From NCBI RefSeq assembly GCF_965249985.1, contig NZ_OZ252280.1: a stretch of 64,000 bases of DNA, one strand, 5' to 3'. Below the pieces are notes generated by a model, which was not told the DNA's origin, did not search any database, and saw only the letters and a list, made by a program, of their open reading frames with translations. Position numbers and translations under genes: made by a program. The stretch's first letter is position 1; each line of letters opens with the position of its first letter. This DNA is from Algiphilus sp022763315. GTDB lineage: Bacteria > Pseudomonadota > Gammaproteobacteria > Nevskiales > Nevskiaceae. Below, in pieces: positions 26,136-35,073 of the stretch.

Positions 26136-27158
26136 TCAGAGATGGCGTTCAGCCAGCACTTCGGCGATCTGCACGCTGTTCAGCGCAGCACCCTTCCGGA
26201 TGTTGTCCGACACCACCCACAGATTCAGGCCGCGGGGATGCGAAATGTCTTCGCGGATGCGGCCCACGAAGACCTCGTCGTGGTGGGCGCCTTCGGTCAC
26301 GGCCGTGGGATAGCCGCCATCGGCGCGTTCATCCATCACCTTCACGCCGGGCGCCTTGGACAGCAACTCGCGCGCTGCATCCGCCGTGATCTTGTCGCGC
26401 GTCTCAATATGCAACGCTTCGGAATGTCCGTAGAACACCGGCACCCGGACCGCGGTCGGGTTCACCAGAATGGTTTCGTCCTCGAAGATCTTGTGGGTTT
26501 CCCACACCATCTTCATTTCTTCCTTGGTGTAGCCGTTGTCCTGAAAGCTGTCGATGTGCGGCAGACAGTTGAAGGCGATCTGCTTGGGGTAGACCTTGGA
26601 TTCGATTGGCTGACCGCTCAGCGCCTGGGCGCTGGTCTGCGCTAGCTCATCGATGGCTTCCTTGCCGGTGCCAGAAACGGACTGGTAGGTCGCCACATTG
26701 AGACGCGTGATCCCGACCGCGTCATAGATCGGCTTGAGCGCGACCAGCATCTGGATGGTGGAGCAGTTCGGATTGGCGATGATGCCGCGCTGGGTATATC
26801 CCGCAATGGCGTGCGCGTTGACCTCTGGCACCACCAGCGGTACATCCTTGTCATAGCGGAACTGCGACGTGTTATCGACCACCACGCAGCCTGCTTCGGC
26901 GGCTTTGGGGGCATAGATCGCAGAGACGCTGGCGCCGGGTGAGAACAAGCCGATCTGCACCTTCGAAAAATCGAACTCGGCGAGATCGCCGACGATCAGT
27001 TCGTCGTCGCCGAAATCCACCGCCTCTCCGGCCGAGCGCGACGAGGCCAGCGCGTAGACCTTGCCCACCGGGAACTTCCGCTGGCGCAGCACCTTCAGCA
27101 TTTCCTGACCAACCGCACCGGTGGCGCCCACGACTGCTACATCAAACGTCTTGCTCAT
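26136..27158 (-). CDS. asd: Aspartate-semialdehyde dehydrogenase
   Basis: The 340-residue protein has the N-terminal NADP motif GATGAVGQEM and the catalytic cysteine 132 in IIANPNCSTIQML. It also has SGTGKEAIDEL and the substrate-binding region RVPVFYGHSEALHIET. It reduces aspartyl phosphate to the semialdehyde for threonine, methionine and lysine/diaminopimelate. The leuB-asd-fimV order matches Pseudomonas. The gap to leuB is 33 bases. Confidence 0.96.
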   Translation of the reverse strand: MSKTFDVAVVGATGAVGQEMLKVLRQRKFPVGKVYALASSRSAGEAVDFGDDELIVGDLAEFDFSKVQIGLFSPGASVSAIYAPKAAEAGCVVVDNTSQFRYDKDVPLVVPEVNAHAIAGYTQRGIIANPNCSTIQMLVALKPIYDAVGITRLNVATYQSVSGTGKEAIDELAQTSAQALSGQPIESKVYPKQIAFNCLPHIDSFQDNGYTKEEMKMVWETHKIFEDETILVNPTAVRVPVFYGHSEALHIETRDKITADAARELLSKAPGVKVMDERADGGYPTAVTEGAHHDEVFVGRIREDISHPRGLNLWVVSDNIRKGAALNSVQIAEVLAERHL

Positions 27159-27191
27159 GATTGAACCATTGAAAGAAGGAATAACCGGACT

Positions 27192-28268
27192 TCAGAGCTG
27201 CAGTTGGGCCACCACCGCGTCGCCCATCGCCTGCGTGGCAACGGGCGCCGTCTGTTCGCCGGCGAGATCCGCAGTCCGCAGGCCACTGGCGAGCACCGCT
27301 GCAACGGCCGATTCCACACGCTGCGCCAGATCGCCCCGGTCCAGCGAATGCCGCAGCAGCATGGCCAGCGACAGGATCGTCGCCAGTGGGTTGGCCTTGC
27401 CCTGCCCGGCGATATCCGGCGCACTGCCGTGGACCGGCTCGTACAGCCCTTGCCCGCGCGCATTGAGGGAGGCAGAAGGCAGCATGCCGATGGAGCCCGT
27501 CAACATGGCCGCGATATCCGACAGGATGTCGCCGAAGAGATTCCCCGTCACAACCACGTCGAACTGCTTGGGTGCGCGCACCAGCTGCATGGCGGCGTTG
27601 TCGACATACATGTGACTCAGCGTGCAGTCGGGATAATCCGCCGCCACCCGAGTGACCACCTCGCGCCACAGCTCGGAGGATTCGAGCACATTGGCCTTAT
27701 CCACGGAACAGACGCGCCGGTCGCGCTTGCGCGCGGCGTCGAAGGCCGAACGCGCGATGCGCTCGATCTCCGTTTCGCTGTAAACCTCGGTGTTGTAGCC
27801 AATGCGCTCGCCATTCTCCTCGCGGATGCCGCGCGGCTGTCCGAAATAGATGCCGCCGGTGAGTTCACGCACGATCAGAATGTCGAGGCCTGCTACCAAC
27901 TCGGGACGCAACGACGAAGCCGCGGCCAGCTCGCTGAACAGCATCGCCGGGCGAAGGTTGGCGTACAGGCCCATTTCCGCGCGGATGCGCAGCAGTCCGC
28001 GCTCAGGACGAAGCGCCCGCTCGATCGCCTCCCACTTGGGGCCACCGACGGCACCGAGCAGGGTGGCATCGGCCGCCTGTGCCGCTTCCAGGGTCGCCGC
28101 CGGCAGTGGATCGTTGTGGACATCGATGGCTGCACCGCCGATCAGCCCGAAGCGCCATTCGACCTCAAAGCCGTGGTGCTGCTTGAGGCACTCCAGCACG
28201 CGCTCGGCCTGCGCCATGACTTCGGGACCGATACCGTCGCCCGGCAGCAGAAGCAGACGCGCGCTCAT
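27192..28268 (-). CDS. leuB: 3-isopropylmalate dehydrogenase
   Basis: The 358-residue protein has LLPGDGIGPEVMAQAERVL, LLGAVGGPKWE and YNTEVYSETEIERIARSAF. DKANVLESSELWREVV holds the catalytic lysine, and YEPVHGSAPDIAGQGKANP is the NAD-binding end. It oxidizes and decarboxylates 3-isopropylmalate in leucine synthesis. Its start overlaps the leuD stop by four bases. Confidence 0.97.
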   Translation of the reverse strand: MSARLLLLPGDGIGPEVMAQAERVLECLKQHHGFEVEWRFGLIGGAAIDVHNDPLPAATLEAAQAADATLLGAVGGPKWEAIERALRPERGLLRIRAEMGLYANLRPAMLFSELAAASSLRPELVAGLDILIVRELTGGIYFGQPRGIREENGERIGYNTEVYSETEIERIARSAFDAARKRDRRVCSVDKANVLESSELWREVVTRVAADYPDCTLSHMYVDNAAMQLVRAPKQFDVVVTGNLFGDILSDIAAMLTGSIGMLPSASLNARGQGLYEPVHGSAPDIAGQGKANPLATILSLAMLLRHSLDRGDLAQRVESAVAAVLASGLRTADLAGEQTAPVATQAMGDAVVAQLQL

Positions 28269-28915
28269 GCCCGCGCTCCACGAAACAGCCAGGGCGCTTC
28301 CTTGCGGCGGCGTTCCTCATAGGCGCGGATGGCATCCGCCTGCGTCAGCGTGATGCCGATTTCGTCCAGTCCTTCCATCAGATTCTGCTTGCGTTTGGTA
28401 TCGATATCGAAGGGGAATTGCTGATCGTCACAGGACACGATCTGCGCGCCCAGGTCGATCTGCGCTTCGCGCTCGGGCGAGGCTTTGGCGGTGGCGAAGA
28501 GATGATCGAGCGCGGCGTTGTCCAGCACGATCGGCAGCACCCCGTTCTTGAAGCAATTGCTGAAGAAGATGTCTGCGAAGCTCGGCGCAATCACGCAGCG
28601 GATGCCATAGTCCTTAAGCGCCCACACAGCGTGCTCGCGCGATGAGCCACATCCGAAATTATCGCGCGCCAGCAGGATGCTGGCGCCTTCGCGCGCCGGC
28701 TCGTTGAGCACGAAGTCGGGATTGACGCGGCGAGTCGCCGGATCGACATCCAGGGTGCCTGGATCGAGATAGCGCCAATCATCGAACAAAAAGGGACCAA
28801 AGCCGGTCCGACGAATCGACTTCAGATACTGCTTGGGGATGATCGCGTCGGTATCCACATTGGCGCGGTCCAGCGGCAGCATGCGCCCCTGGTGGGTGGT
28901 AAAGGCTTGCATCAA
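28265..28915 (-). CDS. leuD: 3-isopropylmalate dehydratase small subunit
   Basis: The 216-residue swivelling-domain subunit has NVDTDAIIPKQYLKSIRRTGFG near the N-terminus and FGCGSSREHAVWALKDYGIRCVI in the middle. With LeuC it isomerizes 2-isopropylmalate to 3-isopropylmalate. It overlaps leuC and leuB by four bases on each side, giving a tightly coupled leuCDB unit. Confidence 0.97.
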   Translation of the reverse strand: MMQAFTTHQGRMLPLDRANVDTDAIIPKQYLKSIRRTGFGPFLFDDWRYLDPGTLDVDPATRRVNPDFVLNEPAREGASILLARDNFGCGSSREHAVWALKDYGIRCVIAPSFADIFFSNCFKNGVLPIVLDNAALDHLFATAKASPEREAQIDLGAQIVSCDDQQFPFDIDTKRKQNLMEGLDEIGITLTQADAIRAYEERRRKEAPWLFRGARA

Positions 28916-30318
28916 TGGAACTCCCGAACGTCAACGAAGTGGCCGGCGATGGCAGCGGCCGCGGCCATCGCAGGGCTGACCAGATGCGTCCGTCCACCGG
29001 CACCCTGACGCCCTTCGAAATTGCGATTGGAGGTAGACGCACAGCGTTCGCCCGCCTCCAGGCGGTCCGCGTTCATGGCCAGGCACATGGAACAGCCCGG
29101 TTCACGCCATTCGAAGCCCGCCTCGGTAAAGATCCGATCCAGACCTTCGGATTCCGCCTGTTCGCGCACCAGCCCCGAACCCGGCACTACCATCGCGAGC
29201 TTGACACTGTCGGCGCGCTTACGGCCCTTGATCACCTCTGCGGCCGCGCGCAGGTCTTCGATACGCGCATTGGTGCAGGAGCCGATGAAAACCTTGTCAA
29301 TGGCGATATCGCACAGCGGCGTTCCGGCTTGCAGTCCCATGTATTCCAACGCGCGTTGCATGCCATTACGGCGCGCCGCGTCCGGCTCCTGTGCGGGATC
29401 CGGCACCTGGTCGGTGACCGGTGCCACCATCTCCGGTGAGGTGCCCCAACTGACCTGCGGCGCGATCTCCGCCGCTTCAAGCACCACTTCCTGATCGAAG
29501 ACGGCGTCGGAATCGCTGTGCAAGGCGCGCCAGGACGCCACGGCCTGTTCCCAGTCGTCCCCCGTCGGCGCAAAAGGCCGGCCGCGGATGTAATCAATGG
29601 TGGTGTCATCCGCGGCGATGAGCCCGGCGCGGGCGCCCGCCTCGATGCTCATGTTGCAGACCGTCATGCGGCCTTCCATCGTCAGCGCCTGGATGGCTTC
29701 ACCCGCGAATTCGATGACGTGACCAGTGCCGCCGGCGGTGCCGATGCGGCCGATGATCGCGAGCACGATGTCCTTGGCCGTGACACCCTTCCCGACCGCG
29801 CCACGCACGGTGATGCGCAGCGTCTTGGCGGGCCACAGCACCAACGTCTGGGTGGCGAGCGCGTGCTCCACCTCCGAGGTGCCGATGCCAAAGGCCAAGG
29901 CGCCAAAGGCGCCATGCGTCGAGGTATGCGAATCACCGCAGACGACAGTCATGCCCGGCAATGTGGCGCCCTGTTCCGGCCCGATGACGTGCACGATGCC
30001 CTGGCGGCGATCGAGCAGATCGAATTTCGTGATCCCGAATTCGGCACAGTTGGCGTCCAGTGCCTCCAGCTGTGCGCGCGAGATCGGGTCAGCGATGCCG
30101 GCCGCGCGGTTCTGTGTAGGGACGTTGTGATCGGGTACGGCGAGGTTGGCGTCCACGCGCCACGGCTTGCGGCCAGCCAGCCGCAAGCCCTCGAAAGCCT
30201 GTGGGCTGGTGACTTCATGCACCAGATGGCGGTCGATGTAGAGCAGCGCGCTGCCGTCCTCGTATGCGGTGACGGTATGGGCGTCCCAGATCTTCTGATA
30301 GAGCGTTTTGCCGGCCAC
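28912..30318 (-). CDS. leuC: 3-isopropylmalate dehydratase large subunit
   Basis: The 468-residue aconitase-family protein has VVCGDSHTSTHGAFG, GSCTNARIEDLRAAA and GCSMCLAMN. The cysteines of the last two bind the 4Fe-4S cluster. It pairs with LeuD. The start is GTG 30318 with GAGGA five bases upstream. A perfect inverted repeat 34-48 bases upstream overlaps a good -10 match and may be an operator. Confidence 0.97.
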   Translation of the reverse strand: MAGKTLYQKIWDAHTVTAYEDGSALLYIDRHLVHEVTSPQAFEGLRLAGRKPWRVDANLAVPDHNVPTQNRAAGIADPISRAQLEALDANCAEFGITKFDLLDRRQGIVHVIGPEQGATLPGMTVVCGDSHTSTHGAFGALAFGIGTSEVEHALATQTLVLWPAKTLRITVRGAVGKGVTAKDIVLAIIGRIGTAGGTGHVIEFAGEAIQALTMEGRMTVCNMSIEAGARAGLIAADDTTIDYIRGRPFAPTGDDWEQAVASWRALHSDSDAVFDQEVVLEAAEIAPQVSWGTSPEMVAPVTDQVPDPAQEPDAARRNGMQRALEYMGLQAGTPLCDIAIDKVFIGSCTNARIEDLRAAAEVIKGRKRADSVKLAMVVPGSGLVREQAESEGLDRIFTEAGFEWREPGCSMCLAMNADRLEAGERCASTSNRNFEGRQGAGGRTHLVSPAMAAAAAIAGHFVDVREFH

Positions 30319-30351
30319 GGCGTCCTCACTGGCCCAACGGGGAGCAGCATT

Positions 30352-30366
30352 CTAGTGTTTCACTAG
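30352..30366. promoter_or_regulatory. Inverted repeat overlapping the likely leuC -10 element
   Basis: CTAGTG TTT CACTAG is a perfect 15-base dyad. Read on the minus strand, its end forms TAGAAT, a 5 of 6 match to the sigma-70 -10 box, about 30 bases upstream of leuC. No good -35 is evident, which would suit an activated or repressed promoter. CTAG is rare in such genomes, adding weight. The regulator is unknown. The remainder of 30319-30498 also serves the divergent subtilase gene and shows no gene of its own. Confidence 0.45.
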
Positions 30367-30498
30367 CGTGTATGCCGCCGGGCGCGCACGAGGCACAGCA
30401 CGCCACGGTGTCCTCCCGCTACACACCGCACTGCGGTTTGCGCCCCCCGTCGCCAGATCGCACACTTAGCCGATGAGGATGACAAGGGGAATCCACTG

Positions 30499-31749
30499 AT
30501 GGCGCGATCACTGATTCTGCGGCTGCGGCTGGCCGCCATTGCATTGCTTCTGGCCGGCCTGCTGGGATGCACCAGCGAAGCGCCAGACCTCGAACAGGTC
30601 ACGAGCGCGCCCGGTGATGCCTCCGCCGCCGACCGTCGGCGCTACATCCTGCTGTTCGACGAGGAGGTCGTCGATATTCGGCGCACCACCGTGCTCAACG
30701 AGGACGGCCAGGTCGTCCAATTGATCCGCTTCCTCAACGACCTCATTCTCAACGATCTCGGGGAGTCGCTGCTCGGTCCCTTTGAAGCCGTAAACGGCGT
30801 GCTCATCGAGGTCCTGGGTGCGCTGACGCCTTCCTCCTTCGCCGACCAACCTGGACTGCGTATCGTGGAGGAGGATCGTCTGCTGCGCCTGCCCTTCCGA
30901 CCCAACGACAATCCGGCCCTGCAGGCGATTCCCTGGGGCCTGGATCGCGTCGACCAGCGGCAGCGGCCACTGGATGGCCGCTACATTCCGGAAGGCGACG
31001 GTGCCGGTGTCCATCTCTATATCGTCGACACCGGCCTGAACGCCAGCCACGCCGATTTTCGCAATCGTGTTGGCGAGGGACAGAACATGCGCGACCCGGA
31101 TCTCCCTCCGGATGATTGCAACGGCCATGGCACCCATGTCGCCGGCACCGCCGCGGGAACCCGCTACGGCGTAGCGCCCCTGGCGGTGCTGCATCCAGTG
31201 CGCATCTTTGACTGCGAGGGCGAAGGTCGGGTATCGGATGTGCTGGCGGGGATGGATTGGGTCATCCGCAATCATCAGGCCCCGGCCATCATGAACCTGA
31301 GTATCAGCGGCGAGCGCTCGCGCGCCATCGACAACGCGGCGGCGGTCGCGCGCCGCGCCGGGCTGGTGGTGGTCACCGCCGCCGGCAATGACAGCGACAG
31401 CGCCTGCTCGGTGTCGCCGGCGGCTTCCGCAGCGGCCATCACCGTGGGCGCCACCACACGCGATGACCGGGCGGCCGCCTTCTCCAATCCCGGCCGATGT
31501 GTCGATCTGCTCGCGCCTGGGACCGATATCCTGTCCGCGCGACATGACAGCAATACCGGCACGCGACTGCTCAGCGGCACCTCGATGGCCGCCGCCCACG
31601 TCAGCGGCGCCGCCGCTCTGTTGCTGGGCGGGGATCCTGACGCCACACCCGAGACGGTGCGAGATCGGCTGATCGGCGACGCGACCCCGAACACGCTCAG
31701 CGTGGGCGCGGAGTCGCCGAACCGCCTGCTGTTCGTGGGGGTGGAATAG
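30499..31749 (+). CDS. S8 family subtilisin-like serine protease, lipoprotein
   Basis: The 416-residue protein has a lipoprotein signal with lipobox LLGC near residue 24. A prodomain-like region (about 45-135) ends before GLDRVDQRQRPLDG. The proteinase K-like catalytic domain has Asp177 (YIVDTGL), His210 (NGHGTHVAGT) and Ser362 (SGTSMAAAHVSGAAALLL), so the triad is complete. It should be a membrane-anchored extracytoplasmic protease. AAGGGGAA upstream supports the start. It is divergent from leuC, and its last 53 bases overlap the converging transporter gene. Confidence 0.92.
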   Translation: MARSLILRLRLAAIALLLAGLLGCTSEAPDLEQVTSAPGDASAADRRRYILLFDEEVVDIRRTTVLNEDGQVVQLIRFLNDLILNDLGESLLGPFEAVNGVLIEVLGALTPSSFADQPGLRIVEEDRLLRLPFRPNDNPALQAIPWGLDRVDQRQRPLDGRYIPEGDGAGVHLYIVDTGLNASHADFRNRVGEGQNMRDPDLPPDDCNGHGTHVAGTAAGTRYGVAPLAVLHPVRIFDCEGEGRVSDVLAGMDWVIRNHQAPAIMNLSISGERSRAIDNAAAVARRAGLVVVTAAGNDSDSACSVSPAASAAAITVGATTRDDRAAAFSNPGRCVDLLAPGTDILSARHDSNTGTRLLSGTSMAAAHVSGAAALLLGGDPDATPETVRDRLIGDATPNTLSVGAESPNRLLFVGVE

Positions 31750-32905
31750 GCCGGGGCGGCGGGTCCTGAACGGCTACCAGCACCACGATGCAGCCTAGCG
31801 CGGCCACGATCGCTGCCACCATGAAGACCACGGGCCCGCCAAAGGCATCCCAGGCATAGCCCGCCAGAAAATTGCCTACCGCCCCGCCGGCGCCAAAGCT
31901 GAGACCGGCAAGCAGGGCTTGCGCCTGGCCGTGCAGGTGTTCGGGGAACATGCGGTGCATGCCTACCACCGTGGCGGTGTGATAGAGCCCGAAGCTGGCG
32001 AAATGCAGAAGCTGGCTGAAGGCGAGCCAGAAGAGCTGGTCCACCGCCAACGCCAACAGCGCCCAGCGCAGTACCGCCGTGGCCAGGGAGAACAACAGCG
32101 TCGCGCGCACGCCATAGCGCAGGAGCAGCTGACTGGCGATAAGGAAAATGCCAATCTCGGAGATCACGCCAAAGGCCCACAACTGGCCGATGAGGCCGCT
32201 GCTGTAACCCTGCTCCTGCAGGTAGATCGAAAAGAAGCTGTAGAAGGGGGCGAAGGCGAGCTGGGTCAGAAAAGCGGCAAGCAGGAGCGCGATCACATTA
32301 GGCTGGCGCAGGCAACGCATCAGGGCATCGCGCTGCGGCGCCGCGCCCGCGGCATGCTCCGTGTCCGGGATGTAGAGACCGAGTGCCACCATGCCCAGCA
32401 TCAATACCGTGACTATGGGATGGATCAGGGTGGCGCCATGGCGTTCCACCAGCACCCCGCAGATCAACACTGTCACCACGAAGCCGACGCTTCCCCAAAG
32501 CCGGATCTGGCTGTAGTCGAGCCGCGTGGAGCGGGTGCTGTGCAGTGTGATGACGTCAAAGGCCGGCAGCGCAGCATTCCAGAACAAAGCGTAGGCGGCG
32601 TGCAGCCCGAGCAGCAAAGGCACGCTGTGGTGTACGTGAGGCATGGCGGCGAACAGCGCGCTGCAGATCAGCATCGTCACCACGATCACCGGCATGCGCT
32701 GACCGCGCCGGTCCATCACCCGCCCCCACAGCAGTGGCACGCCGATGCGCAGGGTTCCGAGCACGGCAAAGGCCAGTCCGACCACCCAGGCGCTGTGCCC
32801 CGATTCGCGCAGATACAGCGGCCAGTAGGGCACAAAGCAACCGACCGCGCCGTAGTACTGCAAATAGAACGCCGACAGGCGCAGATAGAGCGCCCGCTCG
32901 CTCAA
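31697..32905 (-). CDS. Major facilitator superfamily transporter (MFS_1-like, HcaT/LacY type)
   Basis: The 402-residue protein has about 12 hydrophobic segments. It opens with the family-typical LSAFYLQYYGAVGCFVPYWPLYLRESG and contains LWGRVMDRRGQR and LRLWGSVGF-like (IRLWGSVGF) motifs seen in HcaT and nucleoside/sugar symporters. Substrate cannot be inferred. The start is TTG 32905, three bases after aroC, with only a weak ribosome binding site; no better start is near. The C-terminal proline/arginine tail runs 53 bases into the end of the subtilase gene on the other strand. Confidence 0.8.
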   Translation of the reverse strand: MSERALYLRLSAFYLQYYGAVGCFVPYWPLYLRESGHSAWVVGLAFAVLGTLRIGVPLLWGRVMDRRGQRMPVIVVTMLICSALFAAMPHVHHSVPLLLGLHAAYALFWNAALPAFDVITLHSTRSTRLDYSQIRLWGSVGFVVTVLICGVLVERHGATLIHPIVTVLMLGMVALGLYIPDTEHAAGAAPQRDALMRCLRQPNVIALLLAAFLTQLAFAPFYSFFSIYLQEQGYSSGLIGQLWAFGVISEIGIFLIASQLLLRYGVRATLLFSLATAVLRWALLALAVDQLFWLAFSQLLHFASFGLYHTATVVGMHRMFPEHLHGQAQALLAGLSFGAGGAVGNFLAGYAWDAFGGPVVFMVAAIVAALGCIVVLVAVQDPPPRPIPPPRTAGGSATPRPR

Positions 32906-32908
32906 TGG

Positions 32909-34024
32909 CTAACGATCCGTCGTATCGGGCGCCCGCGCGGGTAACCGCGGCGTGCCGGGCTCGACATCGCCACACTGCGCGCGATGACGCAGCCAGTGAT
33001 CCATCAGCACCAAGGAAACCATGGCTTCGGCGATGGGCACGGCGCGAATGCCGACACAGGGGTCGTGCCGCCCGGTGGTGCGCATCTCCACATCCTCGCC
33101 GTGCTCGTTGATCGATTGCCCTGGCGTCGTGATGCTGGAGGTGGGTTTGATGGCAAGGCGGGCCATCAGACTCTGCCCGGTACTGATGCCACCGGCCACG
33201 CCACCGGAGTGATTCGACAGAAAGCCTTCGGACCGCATCTCATCGCGATGCGCGGTTCCGCGCATGCCGGCCACTGCCATCCCATCGCCGATTTCCACCC
33301 CTTTGACCGCGTTGATACCCATCAGCGCGTAGGCGATCTCGGCGTCGAGGCGGTCGTAGACCGGCTCGCCAAGTCCCGGGGGCACACCTTCGGCCTCGAC
33401 CTGAAGACAGGCCCCCGCCGAATCCCCTTCACTGCGTAGGCGATCGATGTACTGTTCCAGTTCCGGCACGCGTTCCGGGTCCGCGCAGAAGAAGCTGTTC
33501 TGATCGACGGCCTCCCAATCCCTGATGGCCAGTTCGATCTCGCCGATCCGCGTCAGACAGGCGCGCGTGCGAATGCCGAGGCGTTCCTGCAGGTACTTGG
33601 CCGCCACCGCGCCCGCGGCGACACGTACCGCCGTTTCGCGCGCGGAACTGCGACCACCCCCGCGATGATCGCGTCGGCCGTACTTCTGCATGTAGGCGTA
33701 GTCGGCGTGATTGGGCCGAAAGACTTGTGCGATCTTGTCGTAGTCGTAGCTGCGCTGGTCCGTGTTCTCGATCAGCAGTGCGATGGGCGTACCCGTGGTC
33801 TCCCCTTCGAAGACACCGGACAGGATGCGCACCGTATCGGCTTCCTTGCGCTGGGTCACATACTTGGAGCGCCCAGGACGGCGACGGTCCAGCGCGGGCT
33901 GAATGTCCGCCTCGCTCAGCTTCAGCCCGGGCGGGCATCCATCGATCACGCAGCCGATGGCGGGCCCGTGCGATTCTCCGAAGCTCGTCACACAGAACAT
34001 TCTGCCCAGCGTATTCCCTGACAT
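32909..34024 (-). CDS. aroC: Chorismate synthase
   Basis: The 371-residue protein has the chorismate synthase signatures FGESHGPAIGCVIDGCPPG, YGRRDHRGGGRSSARETA and FLSNHSGGVAGGISTGQ. It forms chorismate from EPSP with reduced FMN. GGGAGAG lies just upstream of ATG 34024. The prmB-aroC order is common in Gammaproteobacteria. Chorismate feeds the pheA/tyrA and trp genes elsewhere in the window. Confidence 0.97.
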   Translation of the reverse strand: MSGNTLGRMFCVTSFGESHGPAIGCVIDGCPPGLKLSEADIQPALDRRRPGRSKYVTQRKEADTVRILSGVFEGETTGTPIALLIENTDQRSYDYDKIAQVFRPNHADYAYMQKYGRRDHRGGGRSSARETAVRVAAGAVAAKYLQERLGIRTRACLTRIGEIELAIRDWEAVDQNSFFCADPERVPELEQYIDRLRSEGDSAGACLQVEAEGVPPGLGEPVYDRLDAEIAYALMGINAVKGVEIGDGMAVAGMRGTAHRDEMRSEGFLSNHSGGVAGGISTGQSLMARLAIKPTSSITTPGQSINEHGEDVEMRTTGRHDPCVGIRAVPIAEAMVSLVLMDHWLRHRAQCGDVEPGTPRLPARAPDTTDR

Positions 34025-34032
34025 TGCTCTCC

Positions 34033-34980
34033 CTACTGCCGTGCCAGCCAGTCCACAAGGGCGGCACGCTCGATGATGAAAACGCCGCTACCGCCGAACT
34101 CGAACTCCGGCCAATGCGCGGGCAGGTCGGCGAAACGGCTGTCGAATTCGGCGGTGGAAGCGCCGATCTCGCCGATCAACACACCGTCCTGGCTGAGCCA
34201 GTCGGGCGCGCCTTGCAGAAGGCGCGCGACCACGTCCATGCCATCGTCGCCGGCGGCGAGTGCCAGCTTCGGCTCGGCATGATACTCCGCCGGCAGGGCC
34301 TGCCATTCCTCCTCGGGCACATAGGGCGGATTGGTCACGATCAAGTCGAACGCAGTCTCGCCCTGCGCGGCCAATGGCGCGTAAAGATCGCCGACGTGAC
34401 CGAACACGCGGTGCTCCATGCCATGGTCGGCGATGTTGGCGAACATCAGTTCAGCCGCCCCGGGGTCGATCTCCACGGCGTGCACCTCGGCTTCGGGGAA
34501 GATCATGGCGCAGGCGATGGCGATACAACCACTGCCCGAACAGAGATCGAGAATGCGGCGCGGTGGATGGGCGAGCCAGGGCGCGAATGCATCACCAATC
34601 AATTCCGCCAATGGGCTGCGTGGCACGATGACGCGCTCGTCCACCCGGAAGCGGAGACCGCAGAACCAAGCTTCGCCAGTGAGATAGGCGGCGGGCTTGC
34701 GCCCTTCCAAGCGTGCCAGGATGCATTGCGCCACCCGCCGGCGTTCCTCGGTCAGCAGGCGCGTCCGCAGGTACAGCTCGGGGACCTCATGCGGCAGATG
34801 CAGACTGTGCCGCACCAGGTAATAGGCCTCGTCAAAGGCGTTGTCCAGGCCATGGCCGAAGGCCAGATCGGCCTGGGCAAATGCGCTGGCGCCCCAGCGT
34901 ACGAAGTCGGCAGGGCTGTGCAGTGTGTCAACGACCTCGTCGAGGTCATTCTTGGGAAGCTCAGACATAGATGCGCGCAC
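34033..34980 (-). CDS. prmB: 50S ribosomal protein L3 glutamine methyltransferase
   Basis: The 315-residue SAM methyltransferase has an N-terminal helical domain. The SAM motif is ILDLCSGSGCIAIA and the substrate motif is TNPPYVPEEEW. PrmB rather than PrmC (release factor) is favoured by the N-terminal LDEVVDTLHSPADFVRW and the aroC neighbourhood. It methylates Gln in ribosomal protein L3. An in-frame ATG four codons downstream (34968) is equally possible as the start. Confidence 0.92.
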   Translation of the reverse strand: MRASMSELPKNDLDEVVDTLHSPADFVRWGASAFAQADLAFGHGLDNAFDEAYYLVRHSLHLPHEVPELYLRTRLLTEERRRVAQCILARLEGRKPAAYLTGEAWFCGLRFRVDERVIVPRSPLAELIGDAFAPWLAHPPRRILDLCSGSGCIAIACAMIFPEAEVHAVEIDPGAAELMFANIADHGMEHRVFGHVGDLYAPLAAQGETAFDLIVTNPPYVPEEEWQALPAEYHAEPKLALAAGDDGMDVVARLLQGAPDWLSQDGVLIGEIGASTAEFDSRFADLPAHWPEFEFGGSGVFIIERAALVDWLARQ

Positions 34981-35027
34981 GCCGTCTAGGGCGGCAGGGG
35001 GACCGGAGCGAGACAGCTTGGTAGTAT

Positions 35028-35046
35028 GCGAAGGCCCATCCTTCGC
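35028..35046. promoter_or_regulatory. Inverted repeat upstream of the SCO1-psd-bepA unit
   Basis: GCGAAGG (35028-35034) and CCTTCGC (35040-35046) form a perfect seven-base dyad with a CCCAT centre, 27 bases upstream of the chosen SCO1 start. A weak -10-like TAGTAT (35022-35027) abuts it. It could be an operator or a leader hairpin. Confidence 0.35.
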
Positions 35047-35073
35047 TGCAATGCGACTCCACCGTCACTGTCC

